NCBI GenBank assembly: GCA_902799965.1
Contig: CADCCO010000001.1
Location: 1-64,000 of the forward strand
DNA: 64,000 nt
Reading direction: 5' to 3'
Source: an uncultured Spirochaetaceae bacterium
GTDB taxonomy: Bacteria; Spirochaetota; Spirochaetia; Treponematales; Treponemataceae
Shown: piece after piece, positions 24,329-34,786 of the stretch
Position numbering within the stretch: position 1 is the stretch's first letter
Layout of the letters: each line of letters opens with the position of its first letter
The notes under the pieces: model-generated
Told to the model about the DNA's origin: nothing
The model's database searches: none
What the model saw: the letters and a program-made list of their open reading frames with translations, nothing else
Translations under genes and position numbers: made by a program

Positions 24329-25410
24329 ACGAGCGAATGAAAAAATGTCTTTCTTCCGACGGCGCGATGAGCCTATTTGTCATAATCCTTGGCTTTTTGT
24401 TCGCCACGATTTTGATAGCGCTTGTGGGCCGCAATCCAATCGGCATGTACAAGTCGCTTTTCCAGTCCATGACCGGCCTCAACTTGAACAACGGAAAGTG
24501 GAACCCCCGCTATATTGGCGAATGGCTCAACTATTCCGTGCCCTTTATTTTTTGCGGCTTCGCGATGGCCTTTGCCGCGCGCGTCGGCTTGTTCAACGTT
24601 GGAGGCGAGGGCCAGTACATCGTGGGAATGACAATCGCGCAGTTCGGCGCCTTGTACTTCGCGCAAATCCCGGTGGTTCAGCCCGCCTTGGCGCTTTTGC
24701 TTGCGACATTGGGCGGCGCGGCGTGGGGAGGAGTCGTTGGCTGGCTTAAGGCGCGCTTTGAAGTTTCGGAAGTCGTTTCCACAATCATGCTAAACTACAT
24801 AGCGCTTTACTTGTCCAGAATCGTTACGCTTGCGATTCCTGGCGCCAACACATTTAAGACGCCTAATTTTCCTGCGAGCGTTTCCCTAAAGATCGGCTTT
24901 CTTTCAAAGCTTTTCAACAACTCAAGCTTGAACGCGGGAATCTTCCTTTGCGCAATCGGAATTCTCGTTTACCACATAGTGATGGAAAAAACAAAGATGG
25001 GTTTTGCGATGCGCGCGACGGGCTTTAACAAGGACGCGGCTCGCGCTGCGGGAATTCCTGTCGTGGCCAGCGTAGTGGCTTCGATGGCGATTTCGGGAGC
25101 CTTTGCCGGAATCGGCGGCGGCATAATCGCGCTGGGCTCCTTTAGGTACGGCCGCGTCATAACCGGCATGGACAACTACGGCTTTACGGGAATGGCCGTC
25201 GCCTTGGTGGGAAACTGCACGGCGCTTGGAACCGCGCTGGCCGGCCTTTTGTTCGGCCTCTTGCAAGCGTCCCTTTCGCTCATGCAAACGAACAACATAC
25301 CAAAGGAAATAACGTTCATCATTCAGGGCTTGGTCGTGGTCTTCATAGCCTTTAAGACCGGCTTTAGAATGTTCTTCGCCTGGCGGAGCAAAAAAGGAGG
25401 CAAGCGGTGA
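24325..25410 (+). CDS. ABC transporter permease, nucleoside (YufP-like)
   Basis: 361 aa inner-membrane permease with about eight to ten hydrophobic helices. Family blocks include NVGGEGQYIVG and SEVVSTIMLNYIALYL, and FAGIGGG toward the C-terminus. It pairs with the downstream permease to form the membrane channel for nucleosides delivered by the TmpC/PnrA-type lipoprotein. The ATG overlaps the ATPase stop (ATGA), and a further ATGA-type overlap joins it to the next permease. Confidence 0.92.
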   Translation: MNERMKKCLSSDGAMSLFVIILGFLFATILIALVGRNPIGMYKSLFQSMTGLNLNNGKWNPRYIGEWLNYSVPFIFCGFAMAFAARVGLFNVGGEGQYIVGMTIAQFGALYFAQIPVVQPALALLLATLGGAAWGGVVGWLKARFEVSEVVSTIMLNYIALYLSRIVTLAIPGANTFKTPNFPASVSLKIGFLSKLFNNSSLNAGIFLCAIGILVYHIVMEKTKMGFAMRATGFNKDAARAAGIPVVASVVASMAISGAFAGIGGGIIALGSFRYGRVITGMDNYGFTGMAVALVGNCTALGTALAGLLFGLLQASLSLMQTNNIPKEITFIIQGLVVVFIAFKTGFRMFFAWRSKKGGKR

Positions 25411-26315
25411 TTTTTTCAAGCCTTCCTTCAATACTTATGATTGTGGCGCCGCTTTTGATCGCGGCGACAGGCGGAATGATTTGCGAGCGGGCGGGGGTGG
25501 TCAACATCGCGCTCGAAGGCCTTATGGGCATCGGAGCCTTTACCGCCGCGACAGTCCATTACTTTATGGAAGCCGCCGGCTTTGGCCGCTGGGATTTGGC
25601 CGTAGCCCTTGCCGCCGCCGCCGTCGCGGCGACCGCGTTCACTACGATTCACGCGTACGCCTCCATAAGCCTTAACGCCGACCAAACGATAAGCGGAACC
25701 GGAATCAACTTGCTTTCAAGCGGCGTGACGATTTTCTTGAGCCAAATATTTTTCCGCGCCGACAGAACGATGCCTTTTCAAATGGGCTTGCTGCCCGACG
25801 CGACGGGCTTTTACCCGACGCTGTGGATTGCGCTGGCGGTGATTGTTGTGGCATGGTTCGCGCTTTACAAAACGCCTTTTGGCCTTAGGCTGCGCGCTTG
25901 CGGCGAGCATCCCCACGCGGCGGCCAGCGTGGGCGTGAACATTTTTGGCATGCGCTACTTTGCCACGCTGGCTTCCGGTTTTTTGGCGGGTCTGGCCGGA
26001 GCATGCATGGTTCTGACGGAATCGATTCAGTTTACAAGCAACACGGTAAACGGCACGGGCTTTATCGCGCTGGCCGCCGTCGCTTTTGGGCGTTGGAAGC
26101 CTTTGGGCATAGTCGGATCGACGTTTTTGTTCGGACTGGCTTCGGCGCTCGCCGTTTTGGCCCACGACTTTTTTCCGCGGCTCACCCAGTTCTTGCCGTC
26201 GGAAGTTTTCAACATTGTGCCATACGCGATAACGCTTTTGGCGCTGGTCGTCTTTAGCGGAAAGAACTACGCTCCCGCCGCCGACGGAAAGCCGTACGTC
26301 ACAAGGGGGTCGTGA
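25407..26315 (+). CDS. ABC transporter permease, nucleoside (YufQ-like)
   Basis: 302 aa second permease of the nucleoside importer. The family block ANIALEGLMGIGAF-type (here ERAGVVNIALEGLMGIGAF) is near residue 30, with SGTGINLLSSG and GFIALAAVAFGRWKP further on. It has about eight hydrophobic segments. Its start overlaps the preceding permease by 4 nt and its stop TGA shares bases with the next ATG (TGATG), so the HD gene downstream is translationally coupled to the transporter operon. Confidence 0.92.
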   Translation: MIFSSLPSILMIVAPLLIAATGGMICERAGVVNIALEGLMGIGAFTAATVHYFMEAAGFGRWDLAVALAAAAVAATAFTTIHAYASISLNADQTISGTGINLLSSGVTIFLSQIFFRADRTMPFQMGLLPDATGFYPTLWIALAVIVVAWFALYKTPFGLRLRACGEHPHAAASVGVNIFGMRYFATLASGFLAGLAGACMVLTESIQFTSNTVNGTGFIALAAVAFGRWKPLGIVGSTFLFGLASALAVLAHDFFPRLTQFLPSEVFNIVPYAITLLALVVFSGKNYAPAADGKPYVTRGS

Positions 26316-27541
26316 TGAATTCAAGCCGCCTTATTGTAAAAATGTTCGAGGCCTTTTCCATCGAGCGCTGGAACGACTTGATTCGTCCTTTTGACTTGGT
26401 GGAGATGGACAAGGCCGCCGAAAAAATGGTCTTGGCCTACATCATCGGAAAATACGAAGAGGCCGCCGGAAAGCAAATCAACTGGAACTGGATGATTAAC
26501 GCCTCGCTTTTTGACTTGTTCAAAAAAATCGCGCTTTGCGACATCAAGGCGCCGGTGCAGGACTTGATCAAGGCCGAATATCCCGACGAATTTTTGCGCC
26601 TTAACGAATGGGTTTTGAACCAATACAAGCCCTTCATCGACGACAAGGAATTCTTCTCCCAGTTCACTATTTACATCGGCCAAAAGGCCAAGTCGATTCC
26701 GATTCCCGAAAAAGACCTTTTGACAAGCAAGGTGTACGCCGCCGCGCACAGGTACTCAACGATGCGCGAACTTCAAATGCTAAAGCTTGTCAACGAGCGC
26801 GACCGCTACGAAAAAATCGAGCGCGAGCTTAACGCAAGCCTTTCAAACTATTCCGAACTGCGCGGCCTGCAATTGCTTTTGACAAAGCAGCGGCCCTTTG
26901 AATTTTTGCTTAAGATAGAGCAACTGCGCTTTCAGCGCCGCTGGAATCAAACGCCGCGCGTTCCGCAGACAAGCGTTTTGGGCCACTGCTATTTTGTGGC
27001 CGCGATAACCGCTCTCTTGCAAAAGGAATGCGGAGTTCCCCTTTGCGCCAAAAGAATTTACAACAACTTTTTTTCCGCGCTCTTCCACGACCTGCCCGAA
27101 GCGGTGACGCGCGACATCATAAGCCCCGTCAAGCAGGCCACCGACGCGCTTCCGCAAATCGTAAAGCGCATTGAGGACGAAATCGTCGGCCGCGAATTGC
27201 TTCCGCTTATGGAGGACTTTTATTCCGGCGAGCTGACTTATTGGACCAGCGACGAATTTGAAAACCGCGTCTTGCTTGGCGGAAAGGCGGAGGCCGTCTC
27301 TTTTGAAGACTTGAACCAACGCTGGAACAGCGCGGAATTCAGCCCAGTGGACGGAAAGCTTGTGCGCCTTGCCGACCACTTGAGCGCCTTTATGGAAGCC
27401 GACATTTCGATCAAGCACGGAATAACAAGCGGCCACTTGGAAGGCGGCCGCGACAACTTGCTTAAAAACTATCCGCTTGGAAAAATGGTCAACGGAATCG
27501 ATTCTGGCGCGCTTTTTTCCGAGGTCTCGGCGCGGCATTGA
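26315..27541 (+). CDS. HD-domain phosphohydrolase-like protein
   Basis: 408 aa. The N-terminal half is helical; an HD-type metal-binding fold lies in the C-terminal half: QTSVLGHCYFVAAITALL, then FFSALFHDLPEAVTRDIISPVK (the HD pair), and a late Asp in LVRLADHLSAF. This resembles YfbR-type 5'-deoxynucleotidases and related HD hydrolases. Being last in the purine uptake operon, a role in nucleotide turnover is plausible but inferred. The start at 26315 follows AGGGGGT and overlaps the permease stop. The stop codon overlaps the -35 of the next promoter. Confidence 0.75.
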   Translation: MNSSRLIVKMFEAFSIERWNDLIRPFDLVEMDKAAEKMVLAYIIGKYEEAAGKQINWNWMINASLFDLFKKIALCDIKAPVQDLIKAEYPDEFLRLNEWVLNQYKPFIDDKEFFSQFTIYIGQKAKSIPIPEKDLLTSKVYAAAHRYSTMRELQMLKLVNERDRYEKIERELNASLSNYSELRGLQLLLTKQRPFEFLLKIEQLRFQRRWNQTPRVPQTSVLGHCYFVAAITALLQKECGVPLCAKRIYNNFFSALFHDLPEAVTRDIISPVKQATDALPQIVKRIEDEIVGRELLPLMEDFYSGELTYWTSDEFENRVLLGGKAEAVSFEDLNQRWNSAEFSPVDGKLVRLADHLSAFMEADISIKHGITSGHLEGGRDNLLKNYPLGKMVNGIDSGALFSEVSARH

Positions 27542-27567
27542 CAAAGCGAGCCCTTGCGCAATATAAT
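27538..27567 (+). promoter_or_regulatory. Near-consensus promoter of the leukocidin-like lipoprotein gene
   Basis: A perfect TTGACA (27538-27543, overlapping the upstream stop codon), an 18-nt spacer and a perfect TATAAT (27562-27567). AAAGGAGGG (27577-27585) lies just before the ATG at 27589. It is one of the best promoter plus ribosome-site combinations in the window, implying abundant product. Confidence 0.75.
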
Positions 27568-27588
27568 AGTAAAATTAAAGGAGGGTAT

Positions 27589-29532
27589 ATGACCTTTAGA
27601 AAAATTTTGGCGCCGGTTTTTGCAGCCGCCGCTTTGTTTGTGTTCGCCGCTTGCGAATCCGGCCACGACAACCCGCTTGTTACGGTTGTGGCTCTTGCGT
27701 CCGAACCTAAGAAGACTGTTTACAAGGCTTCGACAAATTTGTCGGACTACAGCCAGAGAGTGTTGAAGTCAATCGAGCACGTCACGGCGGGCGCGAACGA
27801 CATTCCAGATTTGTTTGTAGTTAGCGGAGCTGATTTGGCCACGCTTACCGGCGACAGCCTAAAGAAGTTTTTTGAGACTTCGTTGAAGGGCGGAACCGTT
27901 TTGGTAGACGCGCCCACAAGCGCCCAGGTGACGGCGTTCAAGTCAAACGCCGACGCGCTTTTTGCAAGCGACGTTGTCTTGGGGAACCGGGTTGCTCAAG
28001 GCGCGAACACTTTCTATAAAGTGGCCGAGCAGTGGGCTGCTACGGTTGCTCGCAATACGCAGCAAAAATTAGAAGCGATTTCCGTAAGAGGCCAACAGAT
28101 TTACTATGTCCACGGCATTGACGAAGCTGTGACGCTTAACAAGACTCCCGAGTCCGAGACTTCTCCTGTGTCAGAAAAGGCCGTTAGGCCTAACACTGGT
28201 CGCCAAACCACAGAGGCTGCGCCTACACCCGCGCCAACGACTACAACTCCAACTGCCAATTATGAGGCGGCTCAAAAAACTTCTGTGGCCAATTTTTCAA
28301 GCTGGATCAACGGAGGCGGAGCCTCGCTTTTGGCCAGCCGCTCTGTGGACACGTCAGCCGTCAAGGGCTTGAGCGCCAGCGCGGCGGCCAGCCTAAAGGC
28401 CGACCCTATGGAGGCCCAGACTTTCATCCACAACTTTACGGCTAAGTTCGACCATTCAACCGACGCGAAATACCATTATGACGGCCGCTACAACGGCAGA
28501 AACGAAAATGTCGAGGTAATCATTGACGTTTGGGCGGCGTGCTCCCTTGACGCCAGCCCTGCCACCGACTATTACTTGGTCCGCACTTCTGTTGTCTGCA
28601 ACAACCAGCAGCTGGGCTTTAAGAACGAATGGAACGACTCAAAGCACGTTGGCCCATACTTTAACAAATGCGACGTAGCTTCGACATTGACTGTATCGTC
28701 TGGCGCTGGCGATATTACAAAAAGAACTAACGACTGCTCCCCGCAAAACGCCGCGGGAAGCACAACCTTTACAACAGGCTCAAGCTTTAGCATCGGCGGA
28801 AACGTTGGCTTTTGCCCCACAGGACCTACGGGTGGAATTTCCGTAGGCTACACCGAATCCCAGTCTACAAGCCGCTCTATTCCCGACATCAACGTGGTCT
28901 TTGGCGGATCAGGCCCCGCAACAAACGCCAGCACGTGGAATTACACCACGCCAAAGCTAAGCCCGTATTGGAGCGGCTTTTACACAAGGTGCGACAGCCC
29001 CAAACAAATCCAATACACGGCGGCGATTTTCGACACATACGGCCTTTACACTTTGCCCGCGACTTCTTCCCAGCCTGCCGACTCGGACACCATTCAGCTT
29101 ACGACTGACATAACAGTGGGCATTCAGGCAATCGCCGGCTGGCTTGAGACTTTCTATGAATTGGATTGGTGGACGTTCAATTGCAACAACAACGCCGTTT
29201 ATTACGATTACATCAAAAAGCCTTGCAACACATACACCGAGTACATTATGAGCTTTGAGGCGCCGGAGGGCGTGACTCCCGAACAGGCGGACAGGCTGCA
29301 CGGCGTCGTAAAGGAATACATCAGCGATTGGAACAGCGTTGAGCGCTACTACGCCGTCGGCGAGGGCCGCCTTGACGGAGTTGCCAAAGGCTACTTTGGC
29401 AATGTCAAGAAAAAGATTGAGGACAACAAGAACGTCTTCCAGGGCCGCGGCTTTAAGGGAACCTTCAAGTTCTACATACAAAGAGTTTCCGGCGGAAGCG
29501 GCTACCTTGATTCATTTGATTTGACATTCTAA
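27589..29532 (+). CDS. Lipoprotein with a leukocidin/haemolysin-like beta-barrel segment (putative)
   Basis: 647 aa. Signal peptide ending in a relaxed spirochaetal lipobox (FAAC, Cys at residue 22). Residues about 50-170 look like an alpha/beta domain (IPDLFVVSGADL, GGTVLVDAPTS), followed by a Thr/Pro linker (about 190-230). The C-terminal half is beta-rich: a Gly/Ser alternating stretch SFSIGGNVGF, then GGISVGYTESQS and a PDINVVF segment with a following W, at about residues 395-455. This pattern recalls the stem and following strands of leukocidin-family pore formers. Aromatic-rich strands and several cysteines follow. The resemblance is by eye, so the functional call is tentative. A terminator follows directly. 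Confidence 0.45.
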   Translation: MTFRKILAPVFAAAALFVFAACESGHDNPLVTVVALASEPKKTVYKASTNLSDYSQRVLKSIEHVTAGANDIPDLFVVSGADLATLTGDSLKKFFETSLKGGTVLVDAPTSAQVTAFKSNADALFASDVVLGNRVAQGANTFYKVAEQWAATVARNTQQKLEAISVRGQQIYYVHGIDEAVTLNKTPESETSPVSEKAVRPNTGRQTTEAAPTPAPTTTTPTANYEAAQKTSVANFSSWINGGGASLLASRSVDTSAVKGLSASAAASLKADPMEAQTFIHNFTAKFDHSTDAKYHYDGRYNGRNENVEVIIDVWAACSLDASPATDYYLVRTSVVCNNQQLGFKNEWNDSKHVGPYFNKCDVASTLTVSSGAGDITKRTNDCSPQNAAGSTTFTTGSSFSIGGNVGFCPTGPTGGISVGYTESQSTSRSIPDINVVFGGSGPATNASTWNYTTPKLSPYWSGFYTRCDSPKQIQYTAAIFDTYGLYTLPATSSQPADSDTIQLTTDITVGIQAIAGWLETFYELDWWTFNCNNNAVYYDYIKKPCNTYTEYIMSFEAPEGVTPEQADRLHGVVKEYISDWNSVERYYAVGEGRLDGVAKGYFGNVKKKIEDNKNVFQGRGFKGTFKFYIQRVSGGSGYLDSFDLTF

Positions 29533-29537
29533 GACAT

Positions 29538-29568
29538 AGGCCGCTCTTTTGGGCGGCCTTCTTTTTTT
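29538..29568 (+). terminator. Rho-independent terminator after the lipoprotein gene
   Basis: AGGCCGC (29538-29544) pairs with GCGGCCT (29553-29559) over an 8-nt loop, followed by a T-rich tract (TTCTTTTTTT). It separates the lipoprotein transcript from secA. Confidence 0.85.
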
Positions 29569-29585
29569 GCTTCTTTCTTTGCGTA

Positions 29586-29614
29586 TTGAACAAAATCGCG
29601 GTCTATGATATAAT
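29586..29614 (+). promoter_or_regulatory. secA promoter
   Basis: TTGAAC (29586-29591), 17-nt spacer, perfect TATAAT (29609-29614). Nine nt separate it from the secA ATG and no Shine-Dalgarno sequence is present, so secA mRNA would carry a leader of only about 2-3 nt. Confidence 0.65.
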
Positions 29615-29623
29615 AGTAATATT

Positions 29624-32446
29624 ATGATAGTAGACAAAATATTGACCGCGATTTTTGGGTCGGCCAACGACCGCGAAGTAAAAAAACTGCGCCCGGTTGT
29701 GGCCGCCATCAACGCCCGCGAAGACTGGGCCGCCTCGCTCAAAGACGAGGACTTTGCAAAGCAGACAAAAATATTCAAGGAAGCGCTCGCCGCAGGCAAA
29801 ACGCTTGACGACATATTGGTTGACGCCTTTGCCTTGGCGCGTGAGGCTGCCAAGCGCGTTTTGGGCGAGCGGCCTTACGACGTTCAGCTTATGGGCGCCC
29901 TTGTCCTTCATTCAGGCCGAATCACCGAAATGAAAACCGGCGAAGGAAAGACCTTGATGTGCGTCGCCGCCGTCTACCTTAACTCGCTTAGCGGAAAGGG
30001 CGTTCACATCGTAACGGTGAACGACTACCTTGCAGAGCGCGACGCGGCGTGGATGCGCCCGGTTTACGCCTTGCTTGGCCAGACCGTCGGCACGATTCTT
30101 TCCAACATGGACAACGACGCGCGCCGCGAGGCCTACGCTTGCGACATCACTTACGGAACCAACAACGAGTTCGGCTTTGACTACCTGCGCGACAACATGG
30201 TCATCGATTTGCAGAACAAGGTTCAGCGCGGCTTTAACTTTTGCGTAGTCGACGAAATTGACTCAATCTTGATAGACGAAGCCAGAACCCCGCTTATCAT
30301 AAGCGGCGCGGGCGAGGACGACACCTACAAGTACCACGAGGTTGACAAGTACGTAAACGAGCTGACTGAAGTGGCCAAAGACCCCAAGACTGACGACTAT
30401 CCCGACGAAGTGCAAATGACTCCGGAAGAGCGCGCCGCCTTGCAGGGCGACTACAAGCTTGACGAAAAATCAAAGCGCGTTTCCTTTACTGACAAGGGCA
30501 TGAACCACATCGACGCGATTTTGCGCCAGCACAACTTGATTCCCGCCGGAACGACGGTGTTCGATTCGGAGAACTTTGAGTTCATCCATTACTTTACCCA
30601 AGCCGTGCGCGCCCACAAGCTTTATCATGTAGAAGTCGATTACTTGGTCCGCGACGGACAAGTGCAAATCGTTGACGAGTTCACGGGCCGCGTCTTGGAA
30701 GGCCGCCGCTACGGAGACGGCTTGCACCAAGCGATTGAGGCCAAGGAGCACCTCAAGATTGCCCAGCGAAACCGCACGATGGCTACAATCACGTTCCAGA
30801 ACTTCTTTAGAATGTACACAAAGCTTTCGGGCATGACTGGAACCGCGGCCACCGAAGCGATAGAGTTCAACAAAATCTACAAGCTTGACGTTGTTGCCAT
30901 TCCTACAAACCGCCCCGTGGCGCGCAAAGACGAAAACGACGAGGTTTACCTTAACGAAAGCGACAAGTGGGAGGCGATGTGCAAGGAAGTCAAGGAAGCC
31001 CACGACAGGGGCCAGCCGGTTTTGGTCGGCACGATTTCGGTTGAAAAATCCGAGCGCCTTAGCGCGCTTCTTACAAAGAAGGGAATCAAGCACGAAGTCT
31101 TGAACGCCAAGAACCATGCCCGCGAAGCCGCGATCATCGCCGAGGCGGGCGCGAAAGGCGCCGTGACAATCGCCACCAACATGGCCGGTCGCGGAACCGA
31201 CATCAAGCTTGGCGGCAACCCGGAGATGCGCGCCCGCAAGCGCGCCGGAACGCAGGCGACAAAAGAGCAGTACGAAGAGGCGCTCGCCATAGAAAAAGAG
31301 CAGTGGAAAAAAGACTACGAGGAAGTCAAGAACCTTGGCGGCCTTTATGTAATCGGCTCCGAGCGCCACGAAAGCCGCCGCATCGACAACCAGTTGCGCG
31401 GCCGATCGGGACGACAGGGCGATCCGGGCCGCTCGAAGTTCTACATTTCAATGGACGACGACCTTATGCGCCTTTTTGGCGGCGAGCGCATGAAGAACAT
31501 CATGACCCGCATCGGCATGGAGCCGGGCGAGCCGATTGACCACCCGATGCTCAACCGCGGAATCGAGCGCGCCCAGCACAAGGTTGAGGAGCGCAACTTT
31601 GAAATAAGAAAGCACTTGCTTGACTACGACGACGTTCTCAACGAGCAGCGCTCGGACATTTACGAGCAGCGCGACGCGATTTTGTCCGACGACGACTTGA
31701 GCGGCCGCGTCTTTAAGAACGCCAAGGCTTATTTGACAAACCTCTTTGCTCAGTACGGACGCAAGGGAAACGAAAAGGAAATAGGCGAGGAAATCAAGAA
31801 TGTCTTTGGCTTGCAGCTTCCGCCGGAACGCCTTAACATTGAGGCGATTGAAAGCGAGCTGCAAAACGACATCACGCAAAAAGAGGCGCTTGTCGGAAAA
31901 GAAAACCTCAACATGTTCTTGCGCTACCAATACATTCAAGTCATCGACAAAAAATGGCTTGATCAGTTGGAAGGCCTTGAGGCCTTGCGCGAGGCCGTGA
32001 CCCTTAGAAATTACGGCGGAAAGAATCCTTTGACCGAATACAAGATTGACGGCTTTAACCAGTTCTACGACGCGCTCGACTCAATCAGGCAAACGATAAT
32101 TTCGCGCTTGTTTAAAGTCAGAATCCAGCTTAGCCCCGAAGCCTTGGCCGAGCGCCAGCGCCAGGAAGAAGCCGCCCGCATGAGGGCTTTGAGCGCCCGC
32201 CACGACGAGACCGGCCAGAACTTTGGAGCGAACCCGCAAATGGCGGGCGGACAGGGCCAGTACGGCCACAGCGGAGCCTTTGACGGCGACGCGGCTCGCA
32301 GGCAGGCTGCGGGCGGCGCGATGCAAAGAAGCCGCCAGGGCGCCGCGGTGACAGTCCGGCGAACGATTCCCAAAGTAGGCCGCAACGACCCGTGCCCTTG
32401 CGGAAGCGGAAAAAAGTACAAGCAGTGCCATGGAAGGAATGAATAG
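29624..32446 (+). CDS. secA: Preprotein translocase ATPase SecA
   Basis: 940 aa motor that drives proteins through SecYEG. Motifs seen: Walker A region [10 protein letters not shown] (about residue 103), [29 protein letters not shown] (Walker B), the helicase block [24 protein letters not shown], and a C-terminal zinc-binding SEC-C motif [15 protein letters not shown] Gly/Ala/Gln-rich linker precedes the tail. Length is normal. The next lipoprotein gene begins inside its last codons. Confidence 0.97.
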   Translation: MIVDKILTAIFGSANDREVKKLRPVVAAINAREDWAASLKDEDFAKQTKIFKEALAAGKTLDDILVDAFALAREAAKRVLGERPYDVQLMGALVLHSGRITEMKTGEGKTLMCVAAVYLNSLSGKGVHIVTVNDYLAERDAAWMRPVYALLGQTVGTILSNMDNDARREAYACDITYGTNNEFGFDYLRDNMVIDLQNKVQRGFNFCVVDEIDSILIDEARTPLIISGAGEDDTYKYHEVDKYVNELTEVAKDPKTDDYPDEVQMTPEERAALQGDYKLDEKSKRVSFTDKGMNHIDAILRQHNLIPAGTTVFDSENFEFIHYFTQAVRAHKLYHVEVDYLVRDGQVQIVDEFTGRVLEGRRYGDGLHQAIEAKEHLKIAQRNRTMATITFQNFFRMYTKLSGMTGTAATEAIEFNKIYKLDVVAIPTNRPVARKDENDEVYLNESDKWEAMCKEVKEAHDRGQPVLVGTISVEKSERLSALLTKKGIKHEVLNAKNHAREAAIIAEAGAKGAVTIATNMAGRGTDIKLGGNPEMRARKRAGTQATKEQYEEALAIEKEQWKKDYEEVKNLGGLYVIGSERHESRRIDNQLRGRSGRQGDPGRSKFYISMDDDLMRLFGGERMKNIMTRIGMEPGEPIDHPMLNRGIERAQHKVEERNFEIRKHLLDYDDVLNEQRSDIYEQRDAILSDDDLSGRVFKNAKAYLTNLFAQYGRKGNEKEIGEEIKNVFGLQLPPERLNIEAIESELQNDITQKEALVGKENLNMFLRYQYIQVIDKKWLDQLEGLEALREAVTLRNYGGKNPLTEYKIDGFNQFYDALDSIRQTIISRLFKVRIQLSPEALAERQRQEEAARMRALSARHDETGQNFGANPQMAGGQGQYGHSGAFDGDAARRQAAGGAMQRSRQGAAVTVRRTIPKVGRNDPCPCGSGKKYKQCHGRNE

Positions 32447-33671
32447 AAAGATTTTTGCGGCCTCTTTGTTCTTGGCCGCCCTTGCGCCGCTTGTCCTTTC
32501 GCTGGCTTCTTGCAAAAAAAGCGAAAGCGTTGCCAGCGTAAAGCGCGAGGAATTGTTTTCGCTTGGCTACGGCGCGTTTGAGGAGCAGCTGAATATGGCG
32601 AGCGGCTTGAACGCGACAGGAGCCGTAAGCGCCGACATCGCCATGCGCGACGGCTTTTTTTACGTTTCAAACGGCGACTCTCAAAAAATATTGGGACTCA
32701 ATTCTTACGGCGACCTTTTGACGCTTTACCACAATCCTGAGACAAACCCGCAGCCCTTGTTCGACTCGTCGGACAGCCGCCGCTCTTCCAGCCAAAAGAA
32801 CGTAAGCACGCGAAAGACGGTCGACTATCCCTTTAACGCGCCGTCGCTTTTGGCGCTGGATTCACGGCAGCGCGTTTACGTTGCGGAGACTCTTCCCAAG
32901 GAACGGCGGGAAAGCGCCGACAACAAGATTTTGCTGCAAGTGGTATTGCGCTTTGACTCGGATTCCTTTGTGGACTACATTGGCCAGCAAGGCGTGGGCG
33001 GAACTCCATTCCCCTTTATAAGAAAGATTTACATTACCCAAGACGACGGCCTTGTTGTCGTTTGCGTGGCGCGCGAAGGCTTTGAAGTTTTTTGCTACAA
33101 TTCAAGCGGCCAGCCTGAGCGCGACGTTTTGATAAAGTATTCCGACGCGCCGGAGTGGGGCGAGGCCAAGCCTGGAATTTCCCGCTACGCCGAAATTGAA
33201 AACCTTGTTCCCGACTTGTCGGGAAAGCGCCTGTACGTCAAGGCTGACTATTACGAAACGTCGCTGGACGCGGCCAGCAAGGTTCAGAACGGAATCAACG
33301 ACCCGGTCAGCGTCGTCTTTCCCTATGACTTGCAGACAAAGAAATTTGGCGCGGGCATGGAAGTTCCCGCATACGAAGAAGTCGTTTCGGACGGCTTTTC
33401 AAAGCAAGTCTACAAGCTGCCATACGACATGCTTGGCGCCGCAAAAAACGGCTGGCTCTTTTTTACGATTTGCTTGGATTCGGGCTGCATGGCCCAGTTG
33501 ATGGACGTTGATTCCGGCCGCGTCATAAGGCGAAAGCTGAATTACGACGCGCGCAACGTTGTCTTTAGCGCCTTTTCGCTTGCCCCGTCTGGAATCATAA
33601 GCGCCTTGCTTGCCGAGCGCGAAAAGGCCAAAGTCGTTTGGTGGCGCGCCGACAGTTTGATTGACCAATAG
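32430..33671 (+). CDS. Spirochaete lipoprotein, beta-propeller-like, unknown function
   Basis: 413 aa. Signal peptide with lipobox LASC (Cys near residue 28). The mature part has repeating segments such as [26 protein letters not shown] and [15 protein letters not shown], like NHL or six-bladed beta-propeller repeats. No catalytic motif is seen. Two starts are possible: ATG 32430, or ATG 32439, which gives a more typical signal-peptide N-terminus (MNRKIF) but has GGAAGG too close. Either overlaps the end of secA, so it is translationally coupled to it. Confidence 0.7.
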   Translation: MEGMNRKIFAASLFLAALAPLVLSLASCKKSESVASVKREELFSLGYGAFEEQLNMASGLNATGAVSADIAMRDGFFYVSNGDSQKILGLNSYGDLLTLYHNPETNPQPLFDSSDSRRSSSQKNVSTRKTVDYPFNAPSLLALDSRQRVYVAETLPKERRESADNKILLQVVLRFDSDSFVDYIGQQGVGGTPFPFIRKIYITQDDGLVVVCVAREGFEVFCYNSSGQPERDVLIKYSDAPEWGEAKPGISRYAEIENLVPDLSGKRLYVKADYYETSLDAASKVQNGINDPVSVVFPYDLQTKKFGAGMEVPAYEEVVSDGFSKQVYKLPYDMLGAAKNGWLFFTICLDSGCMAQLMDVDSGRVIRRKLNYDARNVVFSAFSLAPSGIISALLAEREKAKVVWWRADSLIDQ

Positions 33672-33697
33672 GCGGCCGGGCGCGCAGGAGAAAGAGG

Positions 33698-34300
33698 GTG
33701 GCTTTTTACGACAACATTCCCGAAGGAAGAAGCGCGGACGGCGGCGAAGAGGAAGACCTTGTCTTTCGCTACAACCGGGAGGAGCGCCTTAAGAGCGCGC
33801 CAAAAATCGTTCAAGACTACTACGCCGGAAGAATGAACCCGACCAAGGGCTTGTTCAAAGTTTTGGTCGCCACAAAATTCAACCGCTTTATGCTACTGAC
33901 TGTGGCGCTTTGTTTTGTGGTCGTTTTAATCGTGAGCTTTTTTGGAAGCCGTCCTTCGCTTGCGACGGCCGCCGGCTTTGAGCTTGAGCTTTCGGCCTTT
34001 AGCTATGACGAAAGCGTTTACGCGCAAGTGAAAATTCACGCCTTGAAAAAAAGCCTTAACGACAAAAATTTTGGCATTGAAAAAATAATTGAGGACAAAA
34101 AAGCGGCGGCGGCGGCCTTTAGCTTTTACGACGCTGACGGCCAGCTTTGCGGCAAGGCGCAAAAATCCGCTTTTATTGAAAAAAACGCCTTTTTTTTACG
34201 GACAAACAGCCCGGATTATGATATAATTAAAGTTGTCGCCGACGTGGAAATTCTTGGCCAAAAGGCCAGTCTTGTTTCAAAAGTCGCGCGAAAGCAATAG
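33698..34300 (+). CDS. Single-pass membrane protein of unknown function
   Basis: 200 aa with a GTG start supported by AGGAG 7 nt upstream. An acidic N-terminal segment (residues 10-25) precedes one transmembrane helix (about 69-87), and the remainder is a small beta/alpha domain with a Lys-rich helix (about 118-140). I do not recognise the family. It lies between the beta-propeller lipoprotein and another small membrane protein, all on one strand with short gaps, suggesting an envelope-related operon. Confidence 0.65.
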   Translation: MAFYDNIPEGRSADGGEEEDLVFRYNREERLKSAPKIVQDYYAGRMNPTKGLFKVLVATKFNRFMLLTVALCFVVVLIVSFFGSRPSLATAAGFELELSAFSYDESVYAQVKIHALKKSLNDKNFGIEKIIEDKKAAAAAFSFYDADGQLCGKAQKSAFIEKNAFFLRTNSPDYDIIKVVADVEILGQKASLVSKVARKQ

Positions 34301-34318
34301 AAAAAAATAGGAGCGCGT

Positions 34319-34786
34319 ATGGCCCAGTTTTATTGTTTGTCAGTCATTCTCAGCTTGCTGTGCGGATTGATTTTGATTTACGGAAAGGAAGGCGGCATTG
34401 AGGCCGGCGATTTTGGCGAAGAAGACGGAGCGGACGGATCTTCGATTCCGGGCCTTGAAAAAATCCAGGCGGGAATCGCGGGCGAGTCGCTTTTTGAAAA
34501 CGAAATGTTCCGCCTTGTTTGCGGCGCGCTTTGCCTTGTGACCGGCCTTGTGATTTTTTTGATTCCATATAGGGGAGTCGCGATTTTTGGCGACATGATT
34601 CCCGCCGTCATTTGCATGTTCGCGGGCGCGGCGGTTTTGCTGGGCTGGCTTGAGGACAGGAACGACGAATTTGTTCCGCCCGAAATCTTGGACACGATTT
34701 TGACGAACAACAGCTTGTACATCGGCATCGCGGCCTTGTTTGCCGGCGTTGTCCACTTTGTTCTTCCGGGAGTTCCGCTACTATGA
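34319..34786 (+). CDS. Small polytopic membrane protein of unknown function
   Basis: 155 aa with about four hydrophobic segments (3-21, 64-83, 88-108, 133-150) and an acidic soluble loop between the first and second (GDFGEEDGADG). AGGAG lies 6 nt before the ATG. Its stop overlaps the mutT start by 4 nt. No motif gives a function. Confidence 0.65.
   Translation: MAQFYCLSVILSLLCGLILIYGKEGGIEAGDFGEEDGADGSSIPGLEKIQAGIAGESLFENEMFRLVCGALCLVTGLVIFLIPYRGVAIFGDMIPAVICMFAGAAVLLGWLEDRNDEFVPPEILDTILTNNSLYIGIAALFAGVVHFVLPGVPLL

Noticed and set aside
26312-26317. GTG at 26312 as start of the HD gene
   Set aside because: The ATG three bases later overlaps the upstream stop and is better spaced from AGGGGGT.
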